Assembly: GCA_028876365.1 (NCBI GenBank)
Contig: JAGWRZ010000041.1
Location: 1-48,450, forward strand
From: Acidobacteriota bacterium
Lineage (GTDB): Bacteria; Actinomycetota; Thermoleophilia; Gaiellales; Gaiellaceae
Direction: 5' to 3'
Length of the DNA: 48,450 nt
Of the stretch, positions 40,082-47,851 are shown in pieces; position 1 is the first letter of the stretch, and the number at the start of each line of letters is the position of its first letter. Below the pieces are notes generated by a model, which was not told where the DNA came from, did no database searches, and saw only the letters and a program-made list of their open reading frames with translations. A program made the position numbers and the translations under genes.

Positions 40082-40739
40082 CTACGTCTCCGAAGCGCGC
40101 AGGCGCGTCGCGCCGAAGCGCGCGCGGATCCGGCCGATCGTCGACCGGCTTGCCGCCGAGTACCCGGATGCGACGATCGCTCTGACGTTCCGCAGCCCGC
40201 TCGAGCTCCTCGTCTCGGTGATGCTCTCCGCGCAGACGACGGACGTCAACGTCAACCGCGTCACCGCGACGCTCTTCCGAAAGTACGAGAAGCCGGAGGA
40301 CTACCTCGCCGTCCCGCCGGAGGAGCTCGAGCGCGACATCTATGCGACCGGCTTCTACCGGCAGAAGGCGAAGGCGCTGCGCGGCACGATGCAGCTCCTC
40401 ACCGAGGAGTTCGGCGGCGAGGTTCCGCGGACGCTCGACGAGCTTCTTCGTCTACCGGGGGTGGCGCGGAAGACGGCGAATGTCGTCGCCGCCGAGCTCG
40501 GACGTCCGCAGGGCATCGTCGTCGACACGCACGTGCGCCGTCTGTCGCAGCGACTCGGCCTGACGAAGCAGGAGGATCCGGTGAAGATCGAGCGCGATCT
40601 CATCCGGCTCGTCCCGCGCGAGGACTGGGGCCGTCTCCCGCACCTGCTCATCTGGCACGGGCGGCGCGTGTGCGACGCGAGGCGGCCGCGATGTGAAGAC
40701 TGTGTGCTGCATGACCTCTGCCCGTCGAGCCGCATCTGA
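40071..40739 (+). CDS. nth: endonuclease III (base excision DNA glycosylase/AP lyase)
   Basis: A 222-residue enzyme that removes oxidised pyrimidines. It has the helix-hairpin-helix LPGVARKTANVV with catalytic Lys134, Asp152 in VDTHVRRLS, and the 4Fe-4S ligands Cys201, Cys208, Cys211 and Cys217 in exact C-x6-C-x2-C-x5-C spacing. The GTG start lies 11 bp inside the end of the helicase gene, so repair genes are translated in series. The N-terminus has a basic extension (EARRRVAPKRARIR). Confidence 0.96.
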   Translation: MPRSYVSEARRRVAPKRARIRPIVDRLAAEYPDATIALTFRSPLELLVSVMLSAQTTDVNVNRVTATLFRKYEKPEDYLAVPPEELERDIYATGFYRQKAKALRGTMQLLTEEFGGEVPRTLDELLRLPGVARKTANVVAAELGRPQGIVVDTHVRRLSQRLGLTKQEDPVKIERDLIRLVPREDWGRLPHLLIWHGRRVCDARRPRCEDCVLHDLCPSSRI

Positions 40740-41451
40740 GCTTCATCCCGCGACCTACGGTTTCGAGCTTTCCGCCGACGCATACGAACGGGGCCGTCCC
40801 GACTATCCCGCCGCCGCCGTCGACTGGCTGGTCGAGCGGCTGGGGATCGGGCCGAGGCGGACCGTGCTCGACCTCGCGGCCGGTACCGGCAAGCTGACGC
40901 GGCTGCTCATCCCGGCCGGCGCGGAGGTGATTGCGGTCGAGCCGATCGCGGCGATGCGCGCGAAGATCGCGGGAGCACGTGTCCTCGAAGGGACGGCGGA
41001 GGCGATCCCGCTTGCGGACGCGTCGGTCGACGCGGTGACGGTCGCACAGGCGTTCCACTGGTTCCGGGCGGAAGAGGCGCTGCGCGAGATCCGTCGCGTG
41101 CTTCGTCCCGGCGGCGGGCTCGCGCTCGTCTCGAACGTTCGGGACGAGGGCAATCCGCTGCACGCGGCCGTGTCGGAGCTGCTCGCGCCGATCGAGGGTG
41201 GCGTCCCGCGCGGCCGCAGGCGTCGCTGGGCGGATGTGATCGGCGCGACCGAGACCGCGAGCTTCCCCCACGAGCAGCTCGTCGACGAGGACGGCTTCGT
41301 CGAGCGGTTCACCTCCATCAGCTTCGTCGCCTCTGCCCCCGCCGCCGCGCGCGCGGGGATCGAGGCCGCCCTCCGCGCCCTCGCCCGCGCCGAGGGCACC
41401 CCGATCCGCCTTCCCTACGTGACCGAACTGTGCGTGGCCTACATGGACTAA
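40711..41451 (+). CDS. class I SAM-dependent methyltransferase (Methyltransf_11 type)
   Basis: A 246-residue methyltransferase. Motif I is VLDLAAGTGKLTRLLIPAG (from about 52), with VIAVEPIAAMRAKI, then LADASVDAVTVAQAFHWF and LREIRRVLRPGGGLALVSN. The beginning (YGFELSADAYERGRPDYP) is typical of UbiE-like small-molecule methyltransferases. The substrate is unknown. I chose ATG 40711, inside the nth end; a GTG at 40693 would add six residues. A repeat element begins directly after the stop. Confidence 0.87.
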   Translation: MTSARRAASELHPATYGFELSADAYERGRPDYPAAAVDWLVERLGIGPRRTVLDLAAGTGKLTRLLIPAGAEVIAVEPIAAMRAKIAGARVLEGTAEAIPLADASVDAVTVAQAFHWFRAEEALREIRRVLRPGGGLALVSNVRDEGNPLHAAVSELLAPIEGGVPRGRRRRWADVIGATETASFPHEQLVDEDGFVERFTSISFVASAPAAARAGIEAALRALARAEGTPIRLPYVTELCVAYMD

Positions 41452-41555
41452 GGCCGGTACCAGCTACGCACACCGAGGTGCGACGAATGGGTCACGAGCA
41501 GTGGATCCATGCGCCGCGTTCGGTCACAAAGACGTACGCGTACCTGGTACCGGCC
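41452..41555. repeat. 104-bp element with inverted ends (family shared with 31466)
   Basis: The left end is GGCCGGTACCAGCTACGCAC. The right end (41534-41555) contains GTACGCGTACCTGGTACC followed by GGCC, and is almost the exact complement of the 31466 left end. It fills the whole gap between two convergent genes: it starts 1 bp after the methyltransferase stop and ends 1 bp before the yqgE stop. The inner 60 bp differ from the other copy, apart from short GGTCAC/GTGAC motifs. There is no ORF. Confidence 0.75.
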
Positions 41556-41556
41556 G

Positions 41557-42108
41557 TCAGTTCACAGAGGGGTCTTCGGGGATGCGGGCGACGAGCTCGT
41601 AGACGCCGCCCTTGCGGCGGAGGACGTCGGCCCACAGCTCTCCGGGCGCGTCGGTGAAGGCGTCGTCGGGATGCGAGTCCTCGACGATCCAGTCGTCCCG
41701 CGCGAGCTCGTCTTCGAGCTGCCCCGCGCCCCACCCGGCATAGCCGGCGAAGACGCGGCGCCGGACGGTCATCGCCGCCACGTCCTGCGGCTCGTCGAGC
41801 GACGGGAATCCGAGCGCCCCGAAAAGAGGAACGGCGGCGTCGTCGGGATCGAGGAACTCGCCGAGCACGAGCACGGCGTTCGGCTGCACCGGGCCGCCGA
41901 CCCAGACCTGCTCGTCGCCCTCGACGAGCGGCTCCAGATCCGGAACGAGCTCGACCACCGGCGCCGGAGAAGGACGGTTGAGCACGAGCCCGGCCGCTCC
42001 GTCGTCGTTGTGCTCGGTCACGAGGACGACCGTGCGCCGGAAGTTGGGGTCGAGCAGGCTCGGCGACGCGATCAACAGCCGGCCCTGGAGAGACTCCACC
42101 TCGCTCAT
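41557..42108 (-). CDS. yqgE: YqgE/AlgH family protein (UPF0301)
   Basis: A 183-residue protein of unknown biochemical role. The family start SLQGRLLIASPSLLDPNFRR is exact. GLVLNRPSP, VWVGGPVQPN and VFAGYAGWGAGQLEDELARD follow in order. It is the last gene of a minus-strand run after crcB and DUF190, with 4-bp overlap to DUF190. Its place in a fluoride-controlled operon may be accidental. Confidence 0.94.
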   Translation of the reverse strand: MSEVESLQGRLLIASPSLLDPNFRRTVVLVTEHNDDGAAGLVLNRPSPAPVVELVPDLEPLVEGDEQVWVGGPVQPNAVLVLGEFLDPDDAAVPLFGALGFPSLDEPQDVAAMTVRRRVFAGYAGWGAGQLEDELARDDWIVEDSHPDDAFTDAPGELWADVLRRKGGVYELVARIPEDPSVN

Positions 42109-42446
42109 TCTCGCTTGCTGCCCCGATATGAGACGACGTGAACGCGCTCAACCGTCAGCATTCCTTCTCGCACCATCTCGTCGAGGATCGGGACGACACG
42201 GTCGATCGTCTCCGCGGTGTCCACGATCTCGATCACGACGGGCAGGTCCTCGGACAGCCGGAGGATACGCGACGTGTGCAGCCGCGAATCGGCGCCGAAG
42301 CCCTCGATGCCGCGCAGGACGGTGGCGCCCGCGAGGCCCTCCGTGCGGACGCGCTCGACGATCGCCTGGTAGAGCGGCTTCCCGTGCCACGTGTCCGACT
42401 CGCCGATGAAGAGCCGGAGAAGCTTTCCCTCCCCCTCGAGCTTCAC
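42105..42446 (-). CDS. DUF190 family protein (PII-like), fluoride-operon partner
   Basis: A 113-residue protein with a PII-like ferredoxin fold. Visible blocks are LLRLFIGESDTWHGKPLYQA, VERVRTEGLAGATVLRGIEG, FGADSRLHTSRILRLSEDLP and VVIEIVDTAETIDRVVPIL. DUF190 proteins are common beside crcB and may regulate or respond to the exporter; a ligand is not established. GTG start overlapping the crcB stop, and end overlapping yqgE, so the three genes are translated together. Confidence 0.92.
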   Translation of the reverse strand: MKLEGEGKLLRLFIGESDTWHGKPLYQAIVERVRTEGLAGATVLRGIEGFGADSRLHTSRILRLSEDLPVVIEIVDTAETIDRVVPILDEMVREGMLTVERVHVVSYRGSKRE

Positions 42447-42817
42447 AGCGCCCTCCCCGCGACGACGCCGAGGTAGACGGCGCCGAGGCCGGCCGCGAGG
42501 GAGCCGAGCGCGTTCGCGGCGGCGATGCCGAGCGCCCCGTCCTCGAAGAGGCGGTACGTCTCGAACGAGAGCGTCGAGAACGTCGTGTACGCCCCGAGGA
42601 ACCCGATCGTGACCGCGCCGCGGATCCACGGCGCGACGGAGAGCTGCTCGGTCATCAACGTGAAGATGAAGCCGAGGGCGAACGCTCCGCTGACGTTGAC
42701 GACGAACGTGCCCCACGGGAAGGCGCCGGGCGTACGGCGGCTGACGAAACCCTCCAGCCCGTACCGGGCGAGGGCCCCGAGGGCGCCTGCGACGGCGATG
42801 GCTACGGCTGTGCGCAT
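42443..42817 (-). CDS. crcB: fluoride ion channel FluC (CrcB)
   Basis: A 124-residue four-helix membrane protein that works as a dual-topology dimer and lets fluoride leave the cell. Signatures are ALARYGLEGF, the ion-path Asn in WGTFVVNVSGAFALGF and the GFLGAYTTFSTLSFETYRLF segment with the phenylalanine box. Only one copy is in the window, consistent with a homodimer. A fluoride aptamer lies 16 nt upstream of the start codon. The leader also has a GGGAG ribosome site next to the ATG. Confidence 0.96.
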   Translation of the reverse strand: MRTAVAIAVAGALGALARYGLEGFVSRRTPGAFPWGTFVVNVSGAFALGFIFTLMTEQLSVAPWIRGAVTIGFLGAYTTFSTLSFETYRLFEDGALGIAAANALGSLAAGLGAVYLGVVAGRAL

Positions 42818-42833
42818 GGAGCTCCCTTCGGTC

Positions 42834-42881
42834 GGTAGGAGCCATCAGCCGGTCGGCGGTTCGAGGCGAGCTCCATCGCCC
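42834..42881 (-). promoter_or_regulatory. fluoride riboswitch (crcB motif aptamer)
   Basis: Reading the minus strand, the 48-nt segment has the conserved blocks of the crcB motif: GGGCGATG at the 5' end, a CGCC that closes the first stem, CGAACCGCC, then GGCTGATGGCTCCTACC at the 3' end, in the same order as the Thermotoga petrophila aptamer. It begins 13 nt after the PAS gene stop and ends 16 nt before the crcB ATG. Bases 42868-42876 (ATGGAGCTC in RNA sense) are perfectly complementary to 42816-42824 (GAGCTCCAT), which holds the ribosome site and part of the AUG. Control of translation is therefore likely. Confidence 0.9.
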
Positions 42882-42894
42882 GCGCAGAGGGTAC

Positions 42895-43347
42895 CTACCC
42901 GGCGCGCGGCGTCAACGCGACGAGCAGCCCGCCGTCGTCGTCGTACGCCGGGAAGAAATCGCCTGTGACCGCCTTCGTGTGGCCCGAACGCGCTCGTAGC
43001 TCGAGCGGCTCGTTCAATCGCCGCACGCCCCATTCGAGCGCGAGCTTCGCAGGATTCTTCGCATCCTCGAAGCCGGCGAGCCCAAGGCTCGAAACGAGGT
43101 CGGCGCCGATGAGATCCGTCTCCCCCCAACCGGTCAGCTCGAAGACGCCGCGGCCGACTGCGAGGATGCGCGACTCCTTGTCGCAGACGACGAAGCCTGT
43201 GCCCGGAGCCGGGTAGTAGTCGTCGAGCAGCTCGAAGAGGAAGCCGAAGCCGCAGTGGTGGCACGCGACCGGCTCGTCGTAAAGACCCTCGACACGGTCG
43301 GTGTCGATCGACCGCTCCTTGCAGTTGGGGCAGATGAAGTACGGCAC
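42895..43347 (-). CDS. zinc-ribbon plus PAS domain protein
   Basis: A 150-residue protein. An N-terminal zinc ribbon (Cys6, Cys9 in CPNC; Cys29, Cys32 in CHHC) is followed by a single PAS-like domain (about 48-148: GTGFVVCDKESRILAVGRGV, FELTGWGETDLIGADL). There is no kinase, cyclase or DNA-binding output, so it should act through a partner. It lies between a GST-like gene (9 bp away) and the fluoride riboswitch, all on one strand. Family and signal are unknown. Confidence 0.75.
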   Translation of the reverse strand: MPYFICPNCKERSIDTDRVEGLYDEPVACHHCGFGFLFELLDDYYPAPGTGFVVCDKESRILAVGRGVFELTGWGETDLIGADLVSSLGLAGFEDAKNPAKLALEWGVRRLNEPLELRARSGHTKAVTGDFFPAYDDDGGLLVALTPRAG

Positions 43348-43356
43348 CGGCTCAGG

Positions 43357-43950
43357 CTAGCTGCGGGGATGCGCGTCGACGCGCGCCACCCACGCGTGGA
43401 TCGGGGAGTCTTCGCGGAGCGTCTGGTAGTTCGCGAGCACGTGGTGGAAGGCCTCGGCGTCGCCGGACGCGCAGCCGATGCTCGCGTATTTGAGAAACGG
43501 GAACGCAGTCACGTCGGCGAGCCCGAACGCGCCGAAGAGATAGTCGCGCCCGTCCAGAAGACTCTCGAAGAGCTCCAGGTGCGCGCGCATGTCGGCCGCG
43601 GGGCCGGCCGTCGGCTCGCCGTCGGCGATCGCATTCGGCGCGCGCTTCCAGATCCGGTTGAACCAATCGACGAACACGCGGACCTCCGCCCGGCGTGCCG
43701 GCTCGGCGGGAAGAAGCGGCGGCTCGGGGAACCGCTCTTCGAGCCACTCGAGGATGACCGGCGAGTCGGTGACGACCTCGTCATCCGCGACGAGCACCGG
43801 AACGAGCGCCTGGCCGCTCACGGCATCGACCGGAGAGCGGTCGTCGGCGTCGACATCGATCCAGTCGATCGCGAGCCCCTTGTGGCCCGCGGCGAGAGCG
43901 ACCCGCTCGACGTTCGTCGAGAACGGGATCCTGTAGACGGTGGGGGTCAC
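43357..43950 (-). CDS. glutathione S-transferase-like protein
   Basis: A 197-residue protein with a thioredoxin-fold N-terminal domain (TVYRIPFSTNVERVALAAGH, then ALVPVLVADDEVVTDSPVI with the cis-Pro and Glu/Asp-Ser pair) and an all-helical C-terminal domain (LADVTAFPFLKYAS). Ser11 or Thr12 would be the thiol-activating residue. Actinobacteria usually lack glutathione, so the true thiol may be mycothiol or none. The substrate is unknown. It starts 39 bp after the trxB stop. Confidence 0.85.
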   Translation of the reverse strand: MTPTVYRIPFSTNVERVALAAGHKGLAIDWIDVDADDRSPVDAVSGQALVPVLVADDEVVTDSPVILEWLEERFPEPPLLPAEPARRAEVRVFVDWFNRIWKRAPNAIADGEPTAGPAADMRAHLELFESLLDGRDYLFGAFGLADVTAFPFLKYASIGCASGDAEAFHHVLANYQTLREDSPIHAWVARVDAHPRS

Positions 43951-43989
43951 CTCGAGCGCCGGACGATTTCGCGCCGGACGGCCCGACGC

Positions 43990-44967
43990 CTAGACCTCTG
44001 CGGCTTCCGGCCGCGGCGCCGTCAGCGCCGTGCCGGCATGTCCCTCGAGCGCGGCGAGGAACCGCTCCGCATCGAGCGCCGCCATACACCCGGAGCCCGC
44101 CGCGGTCACCGCCTGGCGGTAGACGTGGTCCTGCACGTCGCCTGCGGCGAACACGCCGGGGATGTTCGTCTCGGTCGAGCCCGGCTTCGTCACGAGGTAT
44201 CCCGCAGCGTCGTGGTCGAGTTGGTCGACGAACAGCTTCGTGTTCGGATCGTGCCCGATCGCGACGAACACGCCGTCCGTCTTGAAGTCCCTGGTCTCGC
44301 CCGTCCGCGTGTCGTGGAGCGTGACACCCTCGACTTTGCCCTCGCCGAAGATGTCGGCGACGACCGCGTTCGTGATGAACTCGATCTTCGGGTTCGCGCG
44401 CGCACGGTCGAGCATGATCTGCGAGGCGCGGAACTCGTCACGCCGGTGGACGACCGTCACCTTGCTCGCGTAGCGCGTCAGGAAGTTCGCCTCCTCCATG
44501 GCCGAGTCTCCGCCCCCGACGACGACGAGCTCGCGCTCCTTGAAGAACGCGCCGTCGCAGGTGGCGCAGGCGGAGAGGCCGCGGCCCTGGAAGTGCTGCT
44601 CGCACGGCAGGCCGAGCCAGCGCGCGCTCGCGCCGGTCGCCACGATCACCGCGTGGGCGGTGTGCTCGTCGTTCTCGACCCAGATCCTGAAGGGCCGCTC
44701 GGAGAGATCGACGCGCGTGACGTCGTCGGTCACGAACTCGGCGCCGAAGCGCTCGGCCTGGCGCCGGAACTCGGCCATCATCTCCGGGCCCATGATCCCG
44801 TCCGGATAGCCGGGGTAGTTCTCGACGTCACTCGTGACCATCAGCTGGCCGCCCCAGTTGAAGCCTTCGATGACGAGCGGCTGCAGGTTCGCCCGCGCCG
44901 CGTACAGAGCGGCGGTGTACCCCGCAGGGCCGCCGCCGATGATGATCAGCTCGCGTGTGTCTGTCAT
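43990..44967 (-). CDS. trxB: thioredoxin-disulfide reductase
   Basis: A 325-residue flavoenzyme that reduces thioredoxin with NADPH. It has FAD motif [20 protein letters not shown], the redox pair Cys134/Cys137 ([11 protein letters not shown]), NADPH motif [16 protein letters not shown] and the C-terminal FAD site [20 protein letters not shown]. The length is normal. Thioredoxin itself is not in the window. The ATG is preceded by an AT-rich patch (TTTAAT, 9 nt upstream), the likely promoter. Confidence 0.97.
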   Translation of the reverse strand: MTDTRELIIIGGGPAGYTAALYAARANLQPLVIEGFNWGGQLMVTSDVENYPGYPDGIMGPEMMAEFRRQAERFGAEFVTDDVTRVDLSERPFRIWVENDEHTAHAVIVATGASARWLGLPCEQHFQGRGLSACATCDGAFFKERELVVVGGGDSAMEEANFLTRYASKVTVVHRRDEFRASQIMLDRARANPKIEFITNAVVADIFGEGKVEGVTLHDTRTGETRDFKTDGVFVAIGHDPNTKLFVDQLDHDAAGYLVTKPGSTETNIPGVFAAGDVQDHVYRQAVTAAGSGCMAALDAERFLAALEGHAGTALTAPRPEAAEV

Positions 44968-45039
44968 GTCACTTCTATTAAACGAATTCGGGCGGCCGGA
45001 CGTTCCCGGCCGGGGCGGCCCGGGTTGTGCGCTTCGTCG

Positions 45040-46203
45040 CTAAGCCGCGTCGGCGGGCGGGAGCTCGGCGGCGGTGACCGGCCGGATGCTGCGGTCGACC
45101 ACCTCGAGCTCGGCGAGCTCGGCAGCCGGGGCGACCCCGTGCTCCTTGAACTTCCGGGCGCTCGGCAGCACGCGCGTCTCGAGCGAGCCGACGGCCTCGT
45201 TGTACGACCGGATCGCGCTCTCGAGCCCCCGGCCCGCCTTGGCCATGTGCTCGGTGAACGTCCCCAACCGCGAGTACAGCTCGCGGCCGAGGTCGCTGAT
45301 CTGCCGCGCCGACTCGGCGATCGTCTCCTGGCGCCATCCGTACGCGACCGCGCGAAGCAGGGCGATCAGCGTCGTCGGCGTGGCGAGGATGACCTGCTGG
45401 TTGACCCCGTCCTCGATCAGCGCCGCGTCCTGCTCGAGGGCCGCGCTCAGGTAGGTCTCGCCGGGGATGAACAGCACGACGAACTCGGGCGTCTGGTCGA
45501 ACTGCGACCAGTAGCTCTTGGCCGAGAGCTTCGCGATGTGGTCGCGGACCTGCCGCGCATGGTCCCGGAGCTTCGCCCGGCGCTCGTCGTCGTCCCGCGA
45601 CGACAGCGACTCCAGGTAGGCCTGCCCGGCGAACTTCGCATCGACGACGACGCTCTTCCCCCCGGGCAGCGATACGACGAGGTCGGGGCGCAGCCGCCCC
45701 TCCTCGGTGGGGACGTGCTTCTGCGTCTCGAAGTCGCAATGCTCGACCATGCCCGCCATCTCGACGACCCGCTTCAGCTGGATCTCCCCCCAGCGTCCGC
45801 GAACGTTCGGCCGGTCGCGGAGCGCGCCGACGAGGTTGCCCGTCTCGCTCCGGAGCTCCTGCTGCGCCTGCGCGAGCTGGGCGACCTGGGTCCGGAGCTC
45901 CGAGTACGCGCCCTGGCGCGCGACCTCCAGCTGCTGGATCTTCCCGTCCACCTGCTTCAGGGACTCGCGGATCGGCGCGACGAGCTGCTCGACCGCGTGC
46001 TCCTTCTGCCCGAGCCGGCCGGAGGCGAGCTCGAGGAACGTCTCGTTGTTCTTCCTCAGGGCATCGGCGGCGAGGGCGTCGAAGCGGGCCGAGAGCTCGC
46101 GCTCGTTCCGGAGGGCGAGCGCCGAGGTGGCGAGCCGCGCGCGGAGCGCGAGCCAGACGGCGGCCCCGCCGACGAGAAGCCCGATGAGGAGTCCGACGAC
46201 CAT
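45040..46203 (-). CDS. rmuC: DNA recombination protein RmuC
   Basis: A 387-residue protein. A single N-terminal membrane helix (VVGLLIGLLVGGAAVWLAL) is followed by a coiled coil (about 40-130) and a PD-(D/E)XK-like nuclease domain: VRGRWGEIQLKRVVEMAGM, RLRPDLVVSLPGGKSVVVDA, KFAGQAYLESL. In E. coli RmuC limits inversions at short repeats. I chose the ATG at 46203, which starts at the membrane helix; a TACCGT box is 11 nt upstream. A longer frame to 46263 is less likely. Confidence 0.94.
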   Translation of the reverse strand: MVVGLLIGLLVGGAAVWLALRARLATSALALRNERELSARFDALAADALRKNNETFLELASGRLGQKEHAVEQLVAPIRESLKQVDGKIQQLEVARQGAYSELRTQVAQLAQAQQELRSETGNLVGALRDRPNVRGRWGEIQLKRVVEMAGMVEHCDFETQKHVPTEEGRLRPDLVVSLPGGKSVVVDAKFAGQAYLESLSSRDDDERRAKLRDHARQVRDHIAKLSAKSYWSQFDQTPEFVVLFIPGETYLSAALEQDAALIEDGVNQQVILATPTTLIALLRAVAYGWRQETIAESARQISDLGRELYSRLGTFTEHMAKAGRGLESAIRSYNEAVGSLETRVLPSARKFKEHGVAPAAELAELEVVDRSIRPVTAAELPPADAA

Positions 46204-46281
46204 TGGGCCGAGAAACGGTAGAGAGGCGGTCGGACGGACCAGAGAAATGCCGGCCCCGACCAACCCGAAGGTTCATCGGAA

Positions 46282-46310
46282 CCGGCCCGCAGAGCCTATG
46301 CGCGGGCCGG
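46282..46310. terminator. GC hairpin, 9-bp stem
   Basis: CCGGCCCGC and GCGGGCCGG pair perfectly around an 11-nt loop. It lies 39 bp after the DsbA-like gene end (minus strand) and 79 bp before the rmuC start. There is no U-tract, so it may need a partner factor or act as a transcript 3' end stabiliser. Confidence 0.5.
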
Positions 46311-46330
46311 GGTGCCCGTCAAGGGGGAAT

Positions 46331-46345
46331 CCCGCAACGTGCGGG
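46331..46345 (-). terminator. small hairpin just after the DsbA-like gene
   Basis: CCCGCA-ACG-TGCGGG, 3 bp beyond the stop codon on the minus strand. Together with the larger stem at 46282 it could end the dsbB-dsbA transcript. Confidence 0.4.
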
Positions 46346-46348
46346 CTC

Positions 46349-47170
46349 CTATGCCAGGGCCCTGTTCAGGTAGGTGACGAGGGTGGCCTTGTCGAGGCCG
46401 TTCGCGAGCGGCACCTGGACCGGCTTGTTCGCCCCCTTCGTCAGGAAGATCGTCGGCGTGCCGGAGACCTTCTGGGCGGTCGCGTCGGCCGCGACCTGGC
46501 TCGCCTCGCTTCTCACGCTCGACGAGTTCCTTTCGGAGAAGAGCGGGTCGATCTGGAGGCCGGGGACGCTGGCGGCGATGGTGTAGAGCATCTGGTCGGT
46601 CAGCCAGCCCGTGTTCTCGGTCTGCTGGTTGTCGTAGAGCACCGCCGCGAAGTTGAACGCCTTGTCCTGCTTCGCCGCGGCGAGCACGACCTTCTGCGCG
46701 CGGAACGAGTCGGGCCCGATGAACGCCCACGGCTTCATCACGACCTTCACCTTCTTCGTGCGGATGTACGCGGCGAGGATGTCCGGGAAGACCTGCGTCT
46801 CGAACTCCTGGCAGATGGGGCACTGGAGGTCGATGTACTCGGTCATCGTCACCGGCGCGGACGGCCAGCCGAGGGTCGTGCCCGTCTGCGGGATGCCCTT
46901 GAACTCGGCGGCGACGTCGCTCGCGCCGGGGAGCCCGTTCGCGAGGCTGCCCACGGCGACATGGTTCTTCGGGAGCCCGCCGCCCTGGCTCCCGCTGAAG
47001 ACGACGGCGAGGACGATTGCGACGACGACGACGGCGACGATGCCGCCGCCGATCGCGAGCGCGCGCGGGGACGCCTGACGCGCACCCGGACCGCCCTTCG
47101 ACCGGACGGGCGGCGGAGCCTTGACGGCGGCCGCGCGCCGCATCTGCTTGCTCTTCTTGCCGCTAGGCAC
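46349..47170 (-). CDS. membrane-anchored DsbA-like thioredoxin-fold oxidoreductase
   Basis: A 273-residue protein. A basic N-terminal cytoplasmic part (1-35), a membrane anchor (about 38-58), then an extracytoplasmic thioredoxin fold. The active site is Cys117-Pro-Ile-Cys120 in YIDLQCPICQEFE and the cis-Pro loop is SGTPTIFLTKG. It should make or repair disulfides outside the membrane. The DsbB-like gene upstream overlaps by 8 bp and would re-oxidise it. Similar pairs (DsbA with VKOR or DsbB) exist in other Actinobacteria. Confidence 0.93.
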   Translation of the reverse strand: MPSGKKSKQMRRAAAVKAPPPVRSKGGPGARQASPRALAIGGGIVAVVVVAIVLAVVFSGSQGGGLPKNHVAVGSLANGLPGASDVAAEFKGIPQTGTTLGWPSAPVTMTEYIDLQCPICQEFETQVFPDILAAYIRTKKVKVVMKPWAFIGPDSFRAQKVVLAAAKQDKAFNFAAVLYDNQQTENTGWLTDQMLYTIAASVPGLQIDPLFSERNSSSVRSEASQVAADATAQKVSGTPTIFLTKGANKPVQVPLANGLDKATLVTYLNRALA

Positions 47171-47732
47171 CGGCGGGAAGGGTAGCTGGCTCTTCCGCGG
47201 CCCCCGCCGCCGCGAGGCTCAGGAAGCCGATGAGGAGGAGGAAGCCGGTGAGCGCGAGCGTGGGGATGGTCATGTAGCCGAACTCGTTGATCCACTTCAC
47301 CGCGCATCCGGCTCCCCCGATCTTGCACGCCGTCGGCTCCGACACGACCTGGTTCTCGACGAGCAGGTGGTAGACGGAGACGCACGAGCCGACGAGCGGG
47401 AAGGCGAGGAGGTAGCGCGCGAACCGGTAGTCGCCGTGGAACGCCGCGAAGAGAAGGAGGAGCGAGAGCGGGTACATGCAGATCCGCTGGAACCAGCACA
47501 GGTCGCACGGGACGAAGCCCGCGATCTCGGAGAAGAAGAGGCTGCCGCCGGTGGCGAGCGCGGCGACGACGAAGCCCGCCCAGAGCTCGTAGCCCCAGAG
47601 CGCGCGCCGGAGCGCCCGGACCGGGCCGCGGAGGCCGGCGAGCGCGAGCAGCCCGACGAGGATGAACGACGCGACGATCGCCTGGCCGGCGACGCCGAGG
47701 CCCGCGAACGCGACGATCGTGTCGTGGATCAT
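47163..47732 (-). CDS. dsbB: DsbB-like disulfide bond formation membrane protein
   Basis: A 189-residue protein with four to five membrane helices. It carries the quinone-side Cys76/Cys79 (VPCDLCWFQRICMYPL), the DsbB signature with the conserved CDLCWFQR, and a second pair Cys136/Cys143 (TACKIGGAGCAVKW) in an outer loop. It should pass electrons from the DsbA-like partner to the quinone pool. Most Actinobacteria use VKOR for this job, so a DsbB-type enzyme is notable. It overlaps the DsbA-like gene by 8 bp, and is divergent from the tRNA gene. Confidence 0.93.
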   Translation of the reverse strand: MIHDTIVAFAGLGVAGQAIVASFILVGLLALAGLRGPVRALRRALWGYELWAGFVVAALATGGSLFFSEIAGFVPCDLCWFQRICMYPLSLLLLFAAFHGDYRFARYLLAFPLVGSCVSVYHLLVENQVVSEPTACKIGGAGCAVKWINEFGYMTIPTLALTGFLLLIGFLSLAAAGAAEEPATLPAGA

Positions 47733-47762
47733 TCGCGGGACCTTATCGAGCTACGCTGCCGC

Positions 47763-47846
47763 GGCCGGGGTGGCGGAACTGGTCAGACGCGCCCGACTTA
47801 AAATCGGGTGCCTTCGGGCATGCGGGTTCGAGTCCCGCCCCCGGCA
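47763..47846 (+). tRNA. tRNA-Leu (anticodon TAA)
   Basis: An 84-nt class II tRNA. The 7-bp acceptor stem is GCCGGGG with CCCCGGC, discriminator A. The anticodon stem CCCGA/TCGGG closes the loop CTTAAAA, giving anticodon TAA for UUA codons. A long variable arm (GCCTTCGGGC) and the T arm GCGGG-TTCGAGT-CCCGC are intact. CCA is not encoded. UUA codons must be very rare in this high-GC genome. Confidence 0.96.
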
Positions 47847-47851
47847 CTCGC

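Noticed and set aside
42822-42840. Intrinsic terminator as the expression platform of the fluoride riboswitch
   Set aside because: There is no U-tract and only 16 nt between the aptamer and the AUG; the complementarity fits translation control.
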